Assembly: GCA_022826665.1 (NCBI GenBank)
Contig: JAJDUK010000051.1
Location: forward strand, 1-64,000
Source: Alphaproteobacteria bacterium
GTDB lineage: Bacteria > Pseudomonadota > Alphaproteobacteria > UBA828
DNA length: 64,000 bases
Reading direction: 5' to 3'
This document shows positions 24,431-33,198 of the stretch, piece by piece. The notes beneath the pieces were generated by a model. The model had not been told where the DNA came from. It searched no databases and worked only from the letters and a program-made list of their open reading frames with translations. The stretch's first letter is position 1, and each line of letters begins with the position of its first letter. A program made the translations under genes and the position numbers.

Positions 24431-25461
24431 GAGGGACTCACTCGGGCCAACAGGGCGTCCAACTCGCGGCAGCCGGCGGCATGATCGAAGGGGTCGGGTT
24501 CGTGCCGTGACGCCAGCATGAGCTCGAATCGCTCCCGCGCGCGGCCGTCGAGCCGGGGCACAGCCGCCGCGACATCCTCCATTTCGTCGCGGTTTCCGTT
24601 GCAGTGAAGGGCCACATCGCAGCCGGCCGTGAGCGCGGCACGGGCTCGCTCGCCGATCGGCCCGGTCAGGGCACCCATGGAGAGATCGTCGCTCACCAAC
24701 AGGCCGTCGAAGCCGATGGCGCCTCTCACGGCCTCCTCGATCACGGTCCTGGACAGTGTACCGGGCTGCTCGGGGTCGAGCGCCTCATAACATACGTGGG
24801 CCGTCAGTCCCGCCGGCACGTCGCGAAGCGCGCGAAAAGGCTCGAAGTCGCGGTCCTGCAGTGCGTCGAGAGAGGCGTCGACACGCGGCAACACCGCGTG
24901 GCTGTCGGCAGCCGCGCGTCCGTGCCCAGGCAAGTGCTTGATGGCCGGCACGATGCCGCCCGCGGCAAGGCCGTCACAGACTGCCCGGCCCAATCGCCCC
25001 ACCAAGTGCGGATCGGCGCCGAGCGCGCGGTCGCCGATGGCATTGCCGGTATGGCCGACGTGGAGGTCCAGCACCGGCGCGCAGTTGACCGTGATTCCGA
25101 GCGGATGCAGGTCGGCCGCCACCAGGCGGGCATTGAGCCAGGCCGCGCGCGCGCCGTCGGTCTCGTCGAGCTTGGCCAGCGCGCCGAGCAGCGCCGGCGC
25201 CGGTGGCACACGCCAGTGTGGGGCGCCGAGACGCGCCACGCGGCCGCCCTCCTGGTCGATCAACACCGGCGCATCGGGTCGAGCGATAGCCTCGCGCAGT
25301 GCCGTGATTAGCGCCCGTAATTGTTCCGGGGTCTCGCAGTTGCGCTTGAACAGGATGAAGCCTGCCGGAACGGAATCGGCGATGAAGCGGCGCTCGTCCG
25401 CGTCAAGAACCGGGCCCGCGCAGCCGAGAATTGCCGCCCGCGGCGCGGCGTGCTGCGTCAC
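24427..25461 (-). CDS. nagZ: Beta-N-acetylhexosaminidase (peptidoglycan recycling)
   Basis: 344 residues, glycoside hydrolase family 3. Signature KHLPGHGRAAADSHAVLPRV contains the catalytic His/Asp loop, and the nucleophile Asp is in LLVSDDLSMGAL. It removes N-acetylglucosamine from anhydro-muropeptides in the cytoplasm. It lies in the cell-envelope part of the operon between the SPOR protein (7-base gap) and the M50 protease. Confidence 0.92.
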   Translation of the reverse strand: MTQHAAPRAAILGCAGPVLDADERRFIADSVPAGFILFKRNCETPEQLRALITALREAIARPDAPVLIDQEGGRVARLGAPHWRVPPAPALLGALAKLDETDGARAAWLNARLVAADLHPLGITVNCAPVLDLHVGHTGNAIGDRALGADPHLVGRLGRAVCDGLAAGGIVPAIKHLPGHGRAAADSHAVLPRVDASLDALQDRDFEPFRALRDVPAGLTAHVCYEALDPEQPGTLSRTVIEEAVRGAIGFDGLLVSDDLSMGALTGPIGERARAALTAGCDVALHCNGNRDEMEDVAAAVPRLDGRARERFELMLASRHEPDPFDHAAGCRELDALLARVSPS

Positions 25462-25468
25462 GCCGTCC

Positions 25469-26740
25469 TCAATCGCGCGCCACGAAGCACTCGCGCCCGC
25501 GTACCTTCAGCCGCTCGCAGACCCTCTGCGCGGCAGCCACGTCGGTGAGCGGACCGGCGCGCAGCCGATAGAAGATGCCATTGTCGCCGCGATCGACCGG
25601 CATGATCAGCGGGCTAAGGCCGGTGAGCGCATCGTCGTTGCGGCGGCGGAGCGTTTCCCAGAGCGTCTCCAATGGGCCTCTGGCGCTCGCGGTGCCGAGC
25701 TGAACGTAACGCCAGGCGCGGGGTTGATCCGTTGCCGATGAAGCGGGCGCTTCGCGAGCCGGCTCGGCCCGCGCCAGGCGGCGCGGTTTGTAAGGGGGCA
25801 GAGGCACCGGGTCCGCCTCTTCAGCCTGGGGGGACGCAGCAGGCGCCCCGGCGTCTCGCTGCAGCACTTCTTCGACCAGAGCCAGCGTGTCAGCCTCCAA
25901 TTCCGGCGATTCCTCAACTGTGGATGGTAGCTCGGTTTCCCGCGTGGGGACTTCGACCGCGGCCGGCTCATCGAGCTCGGACAGCCGTGCCTCCTCGGCC
26001 AGTATGGCCGCAAGTGTTCCGGGCTTGGGCGGCGGCGGCAGCAGAACTCCGTCGATTTCCGAAACCTTGGGTTCGAGGGGGGCCGCTTCCTCGACCGCTG
26101 CGAACTCCGGGGGTCCGTCAGGCTCGAGCGAGGGTGCCTCTTCGAGCGAGATGGGCTCCGTCGGCGCCTCGGGTTCTGCGGGTGTCGCCTCTCCAGTCGT
26201 TGGGGAGAGCGCAGGTTCTTCGACGCCGCCTGTATCGGGTTGCAGCGCCGCCACCGCGGTATCTGCGCCGGACCCCGCTACCGCGAGCGCTTCGGCACTG
26301 TCGGGCTCCGGCTTCGGCGGAGCCAGCGGTTGCTCCGGCGGCGGCAAGACTCGCTCCGGCGCTTCCTCGGGCTCGTCAGTCGTCAGCGTCTCGTAGATCA
26401 GCGTGCCCTGGTTCGGGATTTTCAATCCGCCGGGATCGTCGGGGCGCACCTTCCAGGGCTCCGCTGAAGCGGTGATGAGCGGCACCGAAGCCTCGTCCGG
26501 AGGCGGCCCTCCTCCGCCCCCCATACGCTCGGTCACTGCCCAGGCGCCCCCCGCGAGCGCGGCAGCGCCCAAGAGTATCCACACCGGAAGCAACCGGGGG
26601 CGCCGGCTTTCCGCCCGCCCGTCGTCGGCTTGCTCGACTGGCTCCTGAGGTGCCGCCGGCGTCTCCGCTTCCGGCGACTCGGGCGCGGGCGGAGTCTCGG
26701 ACGCCGACGGGGTCTCCGAGCCGTCTTCGCCGCTGCTCAT
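25469..26740 (-). CDS. SPOR-domain membrane protein
   Basis: 423 residues. A Pro/Glu-rich cytoplasmic start, one membrane helix ([20 protein letters not shown], about 50-70), then a long low-complexity periplasmic linker rich in Pro, Glu and Ala, and a C-terminal SPOR domain ([40 protein letters not shown]). SPOR domains bind denuded glycan strands at the division septum. ATGA overlap with argS. The linker is poorly conserved in such proteins, so the domain order is the main evidence. Confidence 0.88.
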   Translation of the reverse strand: MSSGEDGSETPSASETPPAPESPEAETPAAPQEPVEQADDGRAESRRPRLLPVWILLGAAALAGGAWAVTERMGGGGGPPPDEASVPLITASAEPWKVRPDDPGGLKIPNQGTLIYETLTTDEPEEAPERVLPPPEQPLAPPKPEPDSAEALAVAGSGADTAVAALQPDTGGVEEPALSPTTGEATPAEPEAPTEPISLEEAPSLEPDGPPEFAAVEEAAPLEPKVSEIDGVLLPPPPKPGTLAAILAEEARLSELDEPAAVEVPTRETELPSTVEESPELEADTLALVEEVLQRDAGAPAASPQAEEADPVPLPPYKPRRLARAEPAREAPASSATDQPRAWRYVQLGTASARGPLETLWETLRRRNDDALTGLSPLIMPVDRGDNGIFYRLRAGPLTDVAAAQRVCERLKVRGRECFVARD

Positions 26741-28491
26741 CGCATCTCCTGCACCGGCTCGACTCCGAACAGCGCCAGCCCCTCCGCAATAACGATCCTG
26801 ACACCGGTGATCAACGCAAGGCGCGCGCGCGTCTCCGACGGTCGCTCCGCATCGACGAAGCGCAGCCGCGCGTCGTCCTTTCCTCTGGTCCAGAGCAGAT
26901 GGAAGGCGCCCGCAAGCTCTTGCAGATGATAGGCGATCCGGTGCGGTTCATGGGCCAAAGCGGCGCCCGCCAGCACGCGAGGCCACTGGCAGAGCCGCCG
27001 GATCAGGTCAAGCTCGGCCGGGTCGTCCAGGCAGGTGAGATCGGCACCGGCGAGAGCGGCAGACGTGAGCTCGTTCTCGGGCACGATCTCGGCCCCGCGG
27101 CGCAATGCCGAACACGCTCTGGCGTGGGCGTATTGGACGTAGAAGACCGGATTGTCGCGCGACTGCTCCAGGACCTTGCGAAGGTCGAACTCAAGCGGGG
27201 CGTCGTTGCGGCGGGTCAGCATGATGAAGCGCACCACGTCGCGGCCGACCTCGTCGACGACATCGCGCAGCGTCACGAAGCGCCCGGCGCGCTTCGACAT
27301 CGCTACCGGCTCGCCGCCGTCCATCAGCTTCACCATCTGGCAGATCTTGACGTCGAGAGTCGCCGAATCGTTGGAGATCGCCGCAACGGCGGCTTTCATT
27401 CGCTTGACGTAGCCGCCGTGGTCGGCCCCCCACACGTCGATCAAGTCGGCAAAGCCGCGCTCGATCTTGTCGCGGTGATAGGCGATGTCGGTGGCGAAAT
27501 AGGTCCAGGTGCCGTCCGATTTCTTGAGCGGCCGGTCCGTGTCATCGCCGAATTCGGTAGCGCGGAACAGGCTCTGCTCGCGCGGCTCCCAATCCTCGTC
27601 ACGCTTGCCCTTGGGCGGCTCCAGCACGCCGCTGTAGATGAGCCCGGCGCCCTCCAGTGCTGCGTACGAGTCGTCGACCCGACCCTCGCCGACCAGCCCG
27701 CGCTCCGAGCGGAAGAGATCATGCCGCACCCCAAGTGCGTCGAGGTCTTCGCGCACGAGGTCCATCATAGCCTTGATGGCGAAGCTGCGGACTTCCGGCA
27801 GCCAGACTGCCGCCGGCTCCTCCAGCCAACGCCGGCCGTCGCGGGCCGCAAGCGCCTCACCCACGGGCACCAGATAGTCGCCGGGATAGAGCCCTTCGGG
27901 GATTTCCCCGATTGCCTCCCCGCATGCCTCGCGGTAGCGGGCATGGACGGAGCGAGCGAGGGTGTCCACCTGCGCACCGGCATCGTTCACGTAGTATTCC
28001 CGCGTCACGGCAAAGCCCATATGGGCGAGCAGATTGGCGAGCGCGTCGCCCACCACCGCCCCCCTGGCATGGCCGACGTGGAGCGGCCCGGTGGGGTTGG
28101 CGGAAACATATTCCACGTTGATGCGCTGCCCTTGACCCAGGTCATTGGCGCCGTACCCAGGCCCAGTGGCGAGAAGCTCGGCCAACCGCGCCCACCAGAA
28201 ATCGTCCGTCAGCCTCAGGTTGACGAAGCCGGGACCGGCCACTTCGACCGAGCGAATTTCCGCGCGCTCTCGCAACCGCTTCGCGAGATGTTCGGCGATC
28301 TCGCGCGGCTTGCAGCGCGCCTGCTTGGCCAGCACCAGCGCCGCGTTGCAGGCCGCGTCGCCGTGCTCCGCCTCGCGCGGCGGCTCCACCTGGACTGCCG
28401 AGAGATCGATCCCGGCGGGCAACGCGCCGGCATCGCACAACTCCTCAATTTCTCTGCGAATAATCTCTGACAAATGGCTGAAAACATTCAT
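26737..28491 (-). CDS. argS: Arginyl-tRNA synthetase
   Basis: 584 residues, class I synthetase. The HIGH motif is [14 protein letters not shown] after [10 protein letters not shown], and the KMSKS-like motif is VAMSKRAG. The N-terminal Add-1 domain and the C-terminal DALR anticodon-binding domain ([15 protein letters not shown]) are both present, so it looks complete. The start ATG 28491 overlaps the dgt stop by four bases. It matters here because the window also has a tRNA with an arginine anticodon on a serine-type body. Confidence 0.95.
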   Translation of the reverse strand: MNVFSHLSEIIRREIEELCDAGALPAGIDLSAVQVEPPREAEHGDAACNAALVLAKQARCKPREIAEHLAKRLRERAEIRSVEVAGPGFVNLRLTDDFWWARLAELLATGPGYGANDLGQGQRINVEYVSANPTGPLHVGHARGAVVGDALANLLAHMGFAVTREYYVNDAGAQVDTLARSVHARYREACGEAIGEIPEGLYPGDYLVPVGEALAARDGRRWLEEPAAVWLPEVRSFAIKAMMDLVREDLDALGVRHDLFRSERGLVGEGRVDDSYAALEGAGLIYSGVLEPPKGKRDEDWEPREQSLFRATEFGDDTDRPLKKSDGTWTYFATDIAYHRDKIERGFADLIDVWGADHGGYVKRMKAAVAAISNDSATLDVKICQMVKLMDGGEPVAMSKRAGRFVTLRDVVDEVGRDVVRFIMLTRRNDAPLEFDLRKVLEQSRDNPVFYVQYAHARACSALRRGAEIVPENELTSAALAGADLTCLDDPAELDLIRRLCQWPRVLAGAALAHEPHRIAYHLQELAGAFHLLWTRGKDDARLRFVDAERPSETRARLALITGVRIVIAEGLALFGVEPVQEMR

Positions 28492-29684
28492 CTCCACAGC
28501 ACCGTATCGAAGAGATTGCGATGTTCCTGAATGGCGAAGCGATCCGTCATCCCGGCGACGTAGTCGGCAACGACGCGCGCCGTACTCAGTGTTCGCGGTC
28601 CGTCGCACCGGGCCCGCCACTCCTCGGGCAGGCATTGCGGCTCGTCGATGAAGAGCTCGAACAGCTCGCCCACCGTCCTGCGTGCCTTGCTGGCCATCCG
28701 GTTGACCTTGTGATGACGATACATGCGCTCGCGCAGGAACGCCTTCAACCCCTCGCCATGGGCCTGCATCGTCGCCGAGAAGGCGATCAGCGGGGCGCCG
28801 TGGCGGCGCACCGCCTCGGCATTGGCCGGCCCGACCTCCTCCAAGCGTTGCCGGCTGGCATCGATCACGTCTTCGACCATGGCGCCGATCATGCGCCGAA
28901 CCGTCTCGTGAATCCGGCGGCTCTCCTCGCCGCCCGGGTGATCAGTAGCCACCTCATCCAGAATTTCGCCGACCAGGGGGACGTCCTTCAGATCCTCGAC
29001 GGTGAAGAGGTCCGCGCGCAGCCCATCGTCCACGTCGTGATTGTTGTAGGCGATATCGTCCGCCAAGGCCGCGATCTGAGCCTCCAGCCCGGCGTGGGTG
29101 TGAAGCTCAAGGTCGTGCCGCGCCGAATAGGCCTCGATGGCGCCCGGCGCAGCATCGGCTGGACGCGGACCATTGTGCTTCGCCACTCCTTCCAGGGTCT
29201 CCCAGGTGAGGTTCAGACCGTCGAAGTCGTTATAGCGCTGCTCCAGTGCGGTCAGGATGCGCATGGTCTGCGCGTTGTGATCGAAACCGCCGTAGGGTTC
29301 CATCGCCTGGTCGAGCGCGCTCTCGCCCGCATGGCCGAAGGGCGGGTGCCCGAGATCGTGGGCCAGCGCCAGCGCCTCGGCGAGATCCTCGTCCACCCTG
29401 AGAACACGGCTGATCGAGCGCGCGATCTGCGCCACCTCCAGGCTGTGGGTGAGGCGCGTGCGGTAGTGATCCCCCTCGTGATAGACGAAGACTTGCGTCT
29501 TGTGCTGGAGCCGGCGGAACGCCGCGCAATGGATGATGCGGTCGCGGTCGCGCTGGAAGGCCGTCCGCGTGCGGCTTTCGGGTTCTGGGTAGAGACGCCC
29601 GCGGCTCCTCTCGGGAAACGAGGCGTAGACCGCAGCCGCGCGGGGCCTGGCCGGCGCAGTAGCGTTGCTGGTGCTCACGCTCAC
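28488..29684 (-). CDS. dgt: dGTP triphosphohydrolase-like protein
   Basis: 398 residues. HD-domain metal ligands are seen in [17 protein letters not shown] (His), [15 protein letters not shown] (HD) and later [13 protein letters not shown] (Asp). The N-terminal [19 protein letters not shown] is typical of the deoxyguanosinetriphosphate triphosphohydrolase-like family. It hydrolyses dNTPs and so tunes nucleotide pools. It is translationally coupled on both sides, following a 170-residue membrane protein and preceding argS. Confidence 0.92.
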   Translation of the reverse strand: MSVSTSNATAPARPRAAAVYASFPERSRGRLYPEPESRTRTAFQRDRDRIIHCAAFRRLQHKTQVFVYHEGDHYRTRLTHSLEVAQIARSISRVLRVDEDLAEALALAHDLGHPPFGHAGESALDQAMEPYGGFDHNAQTMRILTALEQRYNDFDGLNLTWETLEGVAKHNGPRPADAAPGAIEAYSARHDLELHTHAGLEAQIAALADDIAYNNHDVDDGLRADLFTVEDLKDVPLVGEILDEVATDHPGGEESRRIHETVRRMIGAMVEDVIDASRQRLEEVGPANAEAVRRHGAPLIAFSATMQAHGEGLKAFLRERMYRHHKVNRMASKARRTVGELFELFIDEPQCLPEEWRARCDGPRTLSTARVVADYVAGMTDRFAIQEHRNLFDTVLWR

Positions 29685-30193
29685 ATCTCGCCCGCAGGAC
29701 CGCGGATGGCGTGGAGCCGCTTCGTCGGCAGCAGGAGCGGCGGCGGCACCGCGTAGAAGTTGTTGGCCCCTGTCGCTTCCTCCTCCGGTGCGTCCACGTC
29801 ACCGCCCTCTTCCGCCCTCTGGATTACCACATCGTGACCAGAGCGCCGCGTCTCGCGCATGACGGACTGAAGCCGCTGGGCTGCCGCCTGGTCCCACGGC
29901 AACGCATAGAAGCGGGGCGTCCCCTCGACGGAAAGCCAGAGATAGATCGCCTCGTCCTCGCGCAGTGCGGCCGAAAGCACATGCGCTCCGGACACGTCCA
30001 TCATGTCCAGAGAAAGTGGCTTCGGTCGTGAGAGCAGCATGGAATAGCTGAAATAGCCGATCACGACGAGGGCGGCGAGCAGGCCGACGGCAACGGCCTT
30101 CCACTGCGCCCTGCGCCTGGACCAGACCGCGATGCTGGCGAGCGCGGCTCCTACCAGCGCAAGGGCGACATAGAGATAGGCGAAACTATCCAC
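29681..30193 (-). CDS. Hypothetical two-helix membrane protein (third member of motor-like trio)
   Basis: 170 residues with two predicted membrane helices (about 5-22 and 33-54) and a ~115-residue soluble part. The soluble part contains YLWLSVEGTPRFYALPWD and ends in an acidic segment (EEGGDVDAPEEEATG) and a proline-rich tail. No family recognised. It overlaps the upstream ExbD/MotB-like gene by eight bases and dgt by four, so it is surely translated with them. Its fixed place behind the two motor-like genes suggests it is their partner, but there is no direct evidence. Confidence 0.75.
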   Translation of the reverse strand: MDSFAYLYVALALVGAALASIAVWSRRRAQWKAVAVGLLAALVVIGYFSYSMLLSRPKPLSLDMMDVSGAHVLSAALREDEAIYLWLSVEGTPRFYALPWDQAAAQRLQSVMRETRRSGHDVVIQRAEEGGDVDAPEEEATGANNFYAVPPPLLLPTKRLHAIRGPAGEM

Positions 30194-30830
30194 CCGGCCG
30201 CCCCTCGAGCAGACGGTTGTGGGCTCTGGCGTACTCCATAATGAGGGAGTGTTTGACGTCGTTGACGCTGCCGTGCACGAGCGCGCCCTTGCCGGTCAGT
30301 GCGAAGCGGAACACGGTCAGCTCGTGGCGGAGGAAGCGCAGCTCGACCTCCTTCTTCAGGATCGGCGTCGGCCTGTCCTCACCCTCCCGCTTGACACTAA
30401 TCACGACCTGGACCGGAACCGGCGTCGGCTGAATCGGGTCCTCAAGCCGGTAGGCCTGGACGTTGACGATCCATTCGCCTGGCACGATGCCGCGACTGTA
30501 GACAATCTCGTAATTGATGTCGGTAAGGTCTTGAAACAGGCCGAGATCGTCACGCAATAGGTTGACCACCTCGTTGCCCTTGTTGGGGAAGCCCACCGGC
30601 GCCCGCTCCGGCGCCTTGACCCAAAGATCGATGTCGGCATCGCGGTCCGGCGCCCACAGGAGCTCGATGATTACGTTGCCGGGATCGCTGATCCCGTCGG
30701 TCTCGCTCTCGACCTCCGCTCCTGTATTGAGGAACGGCAGCAGCATGAGCACCATCGCGACGAAAGCGGCGAGCGCGAGCAGCGTGACGTCGCGGAAGAT
30801 CGTGCCGCTGTCGTCGTCAAACTCGTCCAT
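30186..30830 (-). CDS. Single-span membrane protein, MotB/ExbD-like position and topology
   Basis: 214 residues from ATG 30830, which overlaps the upstream gene by 14 bases. One N-terminal membrane helix (about 15-36) begins with FRDVTLLALAAFVAMVLMLL; Asp14 sits at its cytoplasmic edge, where MotB and ExbD place their ion-binding Asp. The rest, about 175 residues, is exported and beta-rich, beginning VIIELLWAPDRDADIDLWVK, a pattern like DUF2135/YfaP-type domains. There is no OmpA-like peptidoglycan domain. Together with the ExbB-like gene it looks like the stator rod of an ion-driven complex; the load is unknown. Confidence 0.7.
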   Translation of the reverse strand: MDEFDDDSGTIFRDVTLLALAAFVAMVLMLLPFLNTGAEVESETDGISDPGNVIIELLWAPDRDADIDLWVKAPERAPVGFPNKGNEVVNLLRDDLGLFQDLTDINYEIVYSRGIVPGEWIVNVQAYRLEDPIQPTPVPVQVVISVKREGEDRPTPILKKEVELRFLRHELTVFRFALTGKGALVHGSVNDVKHSLIMEYARAHNRLLEGRPGG

Positions 30831-31410
30831 TGGCCGCAAGGAGCTCGCTGTAGAGGGTGGAGGTGCCGGTTGCCAGCATACGGTAGTTGACGGTGAGCCA
30901 GAGGCCCAGAACGGCGCCTTCGAGGGTCGTGTAGAGCGCGACCGACATGCCGCTGATGAGGGTCGAGATCATCGGCTGCACGGCGGCGAGGGTGCCGGCT
31001 TCCTCCGCCGAGACACCGGAGAGCGCGATGATGAAGCCCGCCACCGTGCCGATCAGCCCGAGCACCACCAGCGCGGCCGCGATCTGCCGCACCACCGCGA
31101 TACGGCTGAAGAGCCGCGCCTTGAGCGCCTCGGCCATCAGCTCCGGGCGGACGGAGGGACTGGTCCAGTCGGCGGGAAGGTCGACCGTCTCGCCTTCTTC
31201 CAGCCTGTTGAGGACTGCGCTTGTTTTGAACAAGCGGTAACCGCAGAGCGCGAGGCCGACCGCGAAGACGCCGAAGATCACGAAGACGAGGCCGGTGGGG
31301 TCTGCCTCGGCAATGCGCGCGATCCAGCCTTGGGCGCCCGCGAGCCCGAGCAACGCCGCGCCCACGATATTGACGATCAGGAATCGGTAGAGGAGCAGAT
31401 AGCGGCGCAA
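30817..31410 (-). CDS. MotA/TolQ/ExbB-like proton-channel protein
   Basis: 197 residues with membrane segments at about 10-30, 41-60, 110-131 and 148-175. The last two helices carry the MotA/ExbB signature (VVLGLIGTVAGFIIALSG and ISTLISGMSVALYTTLEGAV). The cytoplasmic loop between helices 2 and 3 is short (about 50 residues). It is the first gene of the long minus-strand operon, followed with overlap by a single-span MotB/ExbD-like protein. No TonB, TolA, Pal or flagellar genes are near. Confidence 0.85.
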   Translation of the reverse strand: MRRYLLLYRFLIVNIVGAALLGLAGAQGWIARIAEADPTGLVFVIFGVFAVGLALCGYRLFKTSAVLNRLEEGETVDLPADWTSPSVRPELMAEALKARLFSRIAVVRQIAAALVVLGLIGTVAGFIIALSGVSAEEAGTLAAVQPMISTLISGMSVALYTTLEGAVLGLWLTVNYRMLATGTSTLYSELLAANGRV

Positions 31411-31566
31411 CCGGTCGACTCCTGGGTCGTGGCGGCGGCCCGCGCGGGCGCAACGCGCCCAGACCAGCGCTCCCGACCGTCTATCGAACGTAGGCGCCTG
31501 TCAATGGTGGCGTCCCTGTCCTACAGACGATGCTAAAGGAGGATGCCGGGCCATGATGCCGGGCCA

Positions 31567-31854
31567 TCAGGCCGCTGCAAAGCGCTCCACTTTAATTCGC
31601 TGAGCGCGGTCGCGGGCCTGCCAAAGATCATAAGCCATTTGCATCCCAAGCCAGGTCTCGGGTGTGGAGCCGAACGCCTTCGACAGCCGTATTGCCATGT
31701 CGACTGAAACGCCCGTGCGCTCGTTAATGAGTTCGGAAAGTGCTTGGCGTGTGACCCCAAGTCCCTGAGCAGCCCGTGTCACGCTTAGCCCCAGTGGCTC
31801 CAGACATTGCCGCTTCACGATCCCTCCCGGATGCGGCGGGTTGTGCATCGCCAT
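31567..31854 (-). CDS. HigA-family antitoxin-like HTH protein (no toxin nearby)
   Basis: 95 residues from ATG 31854 (site GAGGAGA upstream). Start MAMHNPPHPGGIVKRQCLEP and helix-turn-helix LSVTRAAQGLGVTRQALSEL, then MAIRLSKAFGSTPETWLGMQ: the HigA/VapI-type XRE antitoxin pattern. A HigB/RelE toxin gene normally lies directly upstream. Here the upstream 110 bases are a promoter region shared with the divergent decarboxylase, and no toxin is seen on either side. It may act as a stand-alone regulator. Confidence 0.85.
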   Translation of the reverse strand: MAMHNPPHPGGIVKRQCLEPLGLSVTRAAQGLGVTRQALSELINERTGVSVDMAIRLSKAFGSTPETWLGMQMAYDLWQARDRAQRIKVERFAAA

Positions 31855-31965
31855 GTCCCGTCTCCTCAGTGATAGTCGACGTAATCGACATCGACCGCCA
31901 GCCTGTGCGTTCAGGCGGAGGGGCAGTCTATCATCGCCCAATCGCTTACGACCGGAGAGACCCGA

Positions 31966-33105
31966 ATGATTGAGGCCGACGCCTTCCTCCAACCCGCGCA
32001 GGAACGCGGGTTTTCGTTCTATACCGGCGTCCCCTGCTCCTTCCTCACCCCGCTGATCAACCGGGTGATCTCCGATCAGGCACTCAACTACGTGGGCGCG
32101 ACGAGCGAGGGCGAGGCCGTGGCGGTGGCGGCAGGCGCCTGGCTCGCGGGCAAACGAACAGTCGTGATGTGCCAGAACTCCGGTCTCGGAAACACCGTCA
32201 ATCCGTTGACGTCCCTCAACCATCCTTTCCGCATTCCGACGCTCTTGATCGTCACCTGGCGGGGGCAACCGGGGCTGAGTGATGAACCGCAGCATGAGCT
32301 CATGGGCGAGGTGATGGGACCGCTCCTGGATACCATCGCCGTCGGCCGTGCCGGCTTCCCCAAGGATGAAGAAGCCGTGTCGGTGGCGCTCGACCGGGCC
32401 GAGCAGGCCATGGCAGGCGATGAGCTTCCCTTCGCGCTGGTCATGGAGAAGGGCAGCGTGCGTGATGACGGCCTCGATCAGCCGGACCAGCCGATTCGCC
32501 CGCGCGGCACGATTGAGGACTTGCGCCAGAGCGGCGAGCTGCCCTCACGTATCGACCTCCTGCGCTGCGTTCAGACACTCGTGCCGGCGGAAGTTGCGGT
32601 GGTCGCGACCACCGGCAAGACCGGACGCGAGTTGTTCACTCTCGAAGATCGTCCGCAGCAGCTCTACCAGGTGGGCTCGATGGGCTGCGCCTCGGCAATG
32701 GGCCTCGGCATCGCGCTCAACTCGACGCGGTCGGTGCTGGTGCTGGACGGTGACGGCGCGGCGCTGATGAAGCTCGGAACGATGGCGACCATCGGCACCC
32801 ACGCCCCCGACAATCTGATCCACGTCCTGCTCGACAACGGCGTGCACGATTCGACCGGCGGGCAGGCGACCGTCTCGCCCAACGTCGATTTCGCTGCCGT
32901 CGCCCAGGCCTGCGGCTATCCCAGGGCTTACCGCTGCGACAGCGCAAAAGGCTTCACCCAAGCCCTGGAGTCCGCCATCGCCGACGACCCAAGGCCGGTG
33001 CTGATCCATGCAAAGATCGCTCCCGGCTCCCTCGCCGAACTGGGCCGCCCTACGATCGCGCCCCGCGATGTGGCGCGGCGCTTCCGCGCTTTCATCGCAG
33101 GATGA
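31966..33105 (+). CDS. TPP-dependent phosphonopyruvate/sulfopyruvate decarboxylase-like
   Basis: 379 residues. The N-terminal half has the pyrimidine-binding part with a catalytic Glu (GATSEGEAVAVAAGAWLAGK) and CQNSGLGNTVNPLTSL; the C-terminal half has the TPP/Mg motif LDGDGAALMKLGTMATIG ending in LLDNG. This order and length match phosphonopyruvate decarboxylase and the fused sulfopyruvate decarboxylase. No PEP mutase or other phosphonate gene is near, so sulfopyruvate or another 3-substituted pyruvate is possible. Confidence 0.85.
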   Translation: MIEADAFLQPAQERGFSFYTGVPCSFLTPLINRVISDQALNYVGATSEGEAVAVAAGAWLAGKRTVVMCQNSGLGNTVNPLTSLNHPFRIPTLLIVTWRGQPGLSDEPQHELMGEVMGPLLDTIAVGRAGFPKDEEAVSVALDRAEQAMAGDELPFALVMEKGSVRDDGLDQPDQPIRPRGTIEDLRQSGELPSRIDLLRCVQTLVPAEVAVVATTGKTGRELFTLEDRPQQLYQVGSMGCASAMGLGIALNSTRSVLVLDGDGAALMKLGTMATIGTHAPDNLIHVLLDNGVHDSTGGQATVSPNVDFAAVAQACGYPRAYRCDSAKGFTQALESAIADDPRPVLIHAKIAPGSLAELGRPTIAPRDVARRFRAFIAG

Positions 33106-33159
33106 GCCAAATCGGTTCGACCCGCGAAACCACCATCATGTACCTAGTCAACTTTGACG

Positions 33160-33165
33160 TATAAT
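33160..33165 (+). promoter_or_regulatory. Candidate -10 box upstream of TAXI binding protein
   Basis: A perfect TATAAT in otherwise GC-rich DNA, 33 bases before the ATG of the TRAP-TAXI binding protein gene. No good TTGACA is found 17 bases upstream, so any activity may depend on an activator or another sigma factor. Confidence 0.4.
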
Positions 33166-33198
33166 GTAAGGACATCGAACTCACTGGGAGGACAGATC

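Noticed and set aside
29681-31410. Zorya-type phage defence system
   Set aside because: The ExbB/MotA-like and rod genes fit the first two Zorya roles only loosely. The rod lacks an OmpA-like domain and no helicase or nuclease partners (ZorC, ZorD, ZorE) are present.
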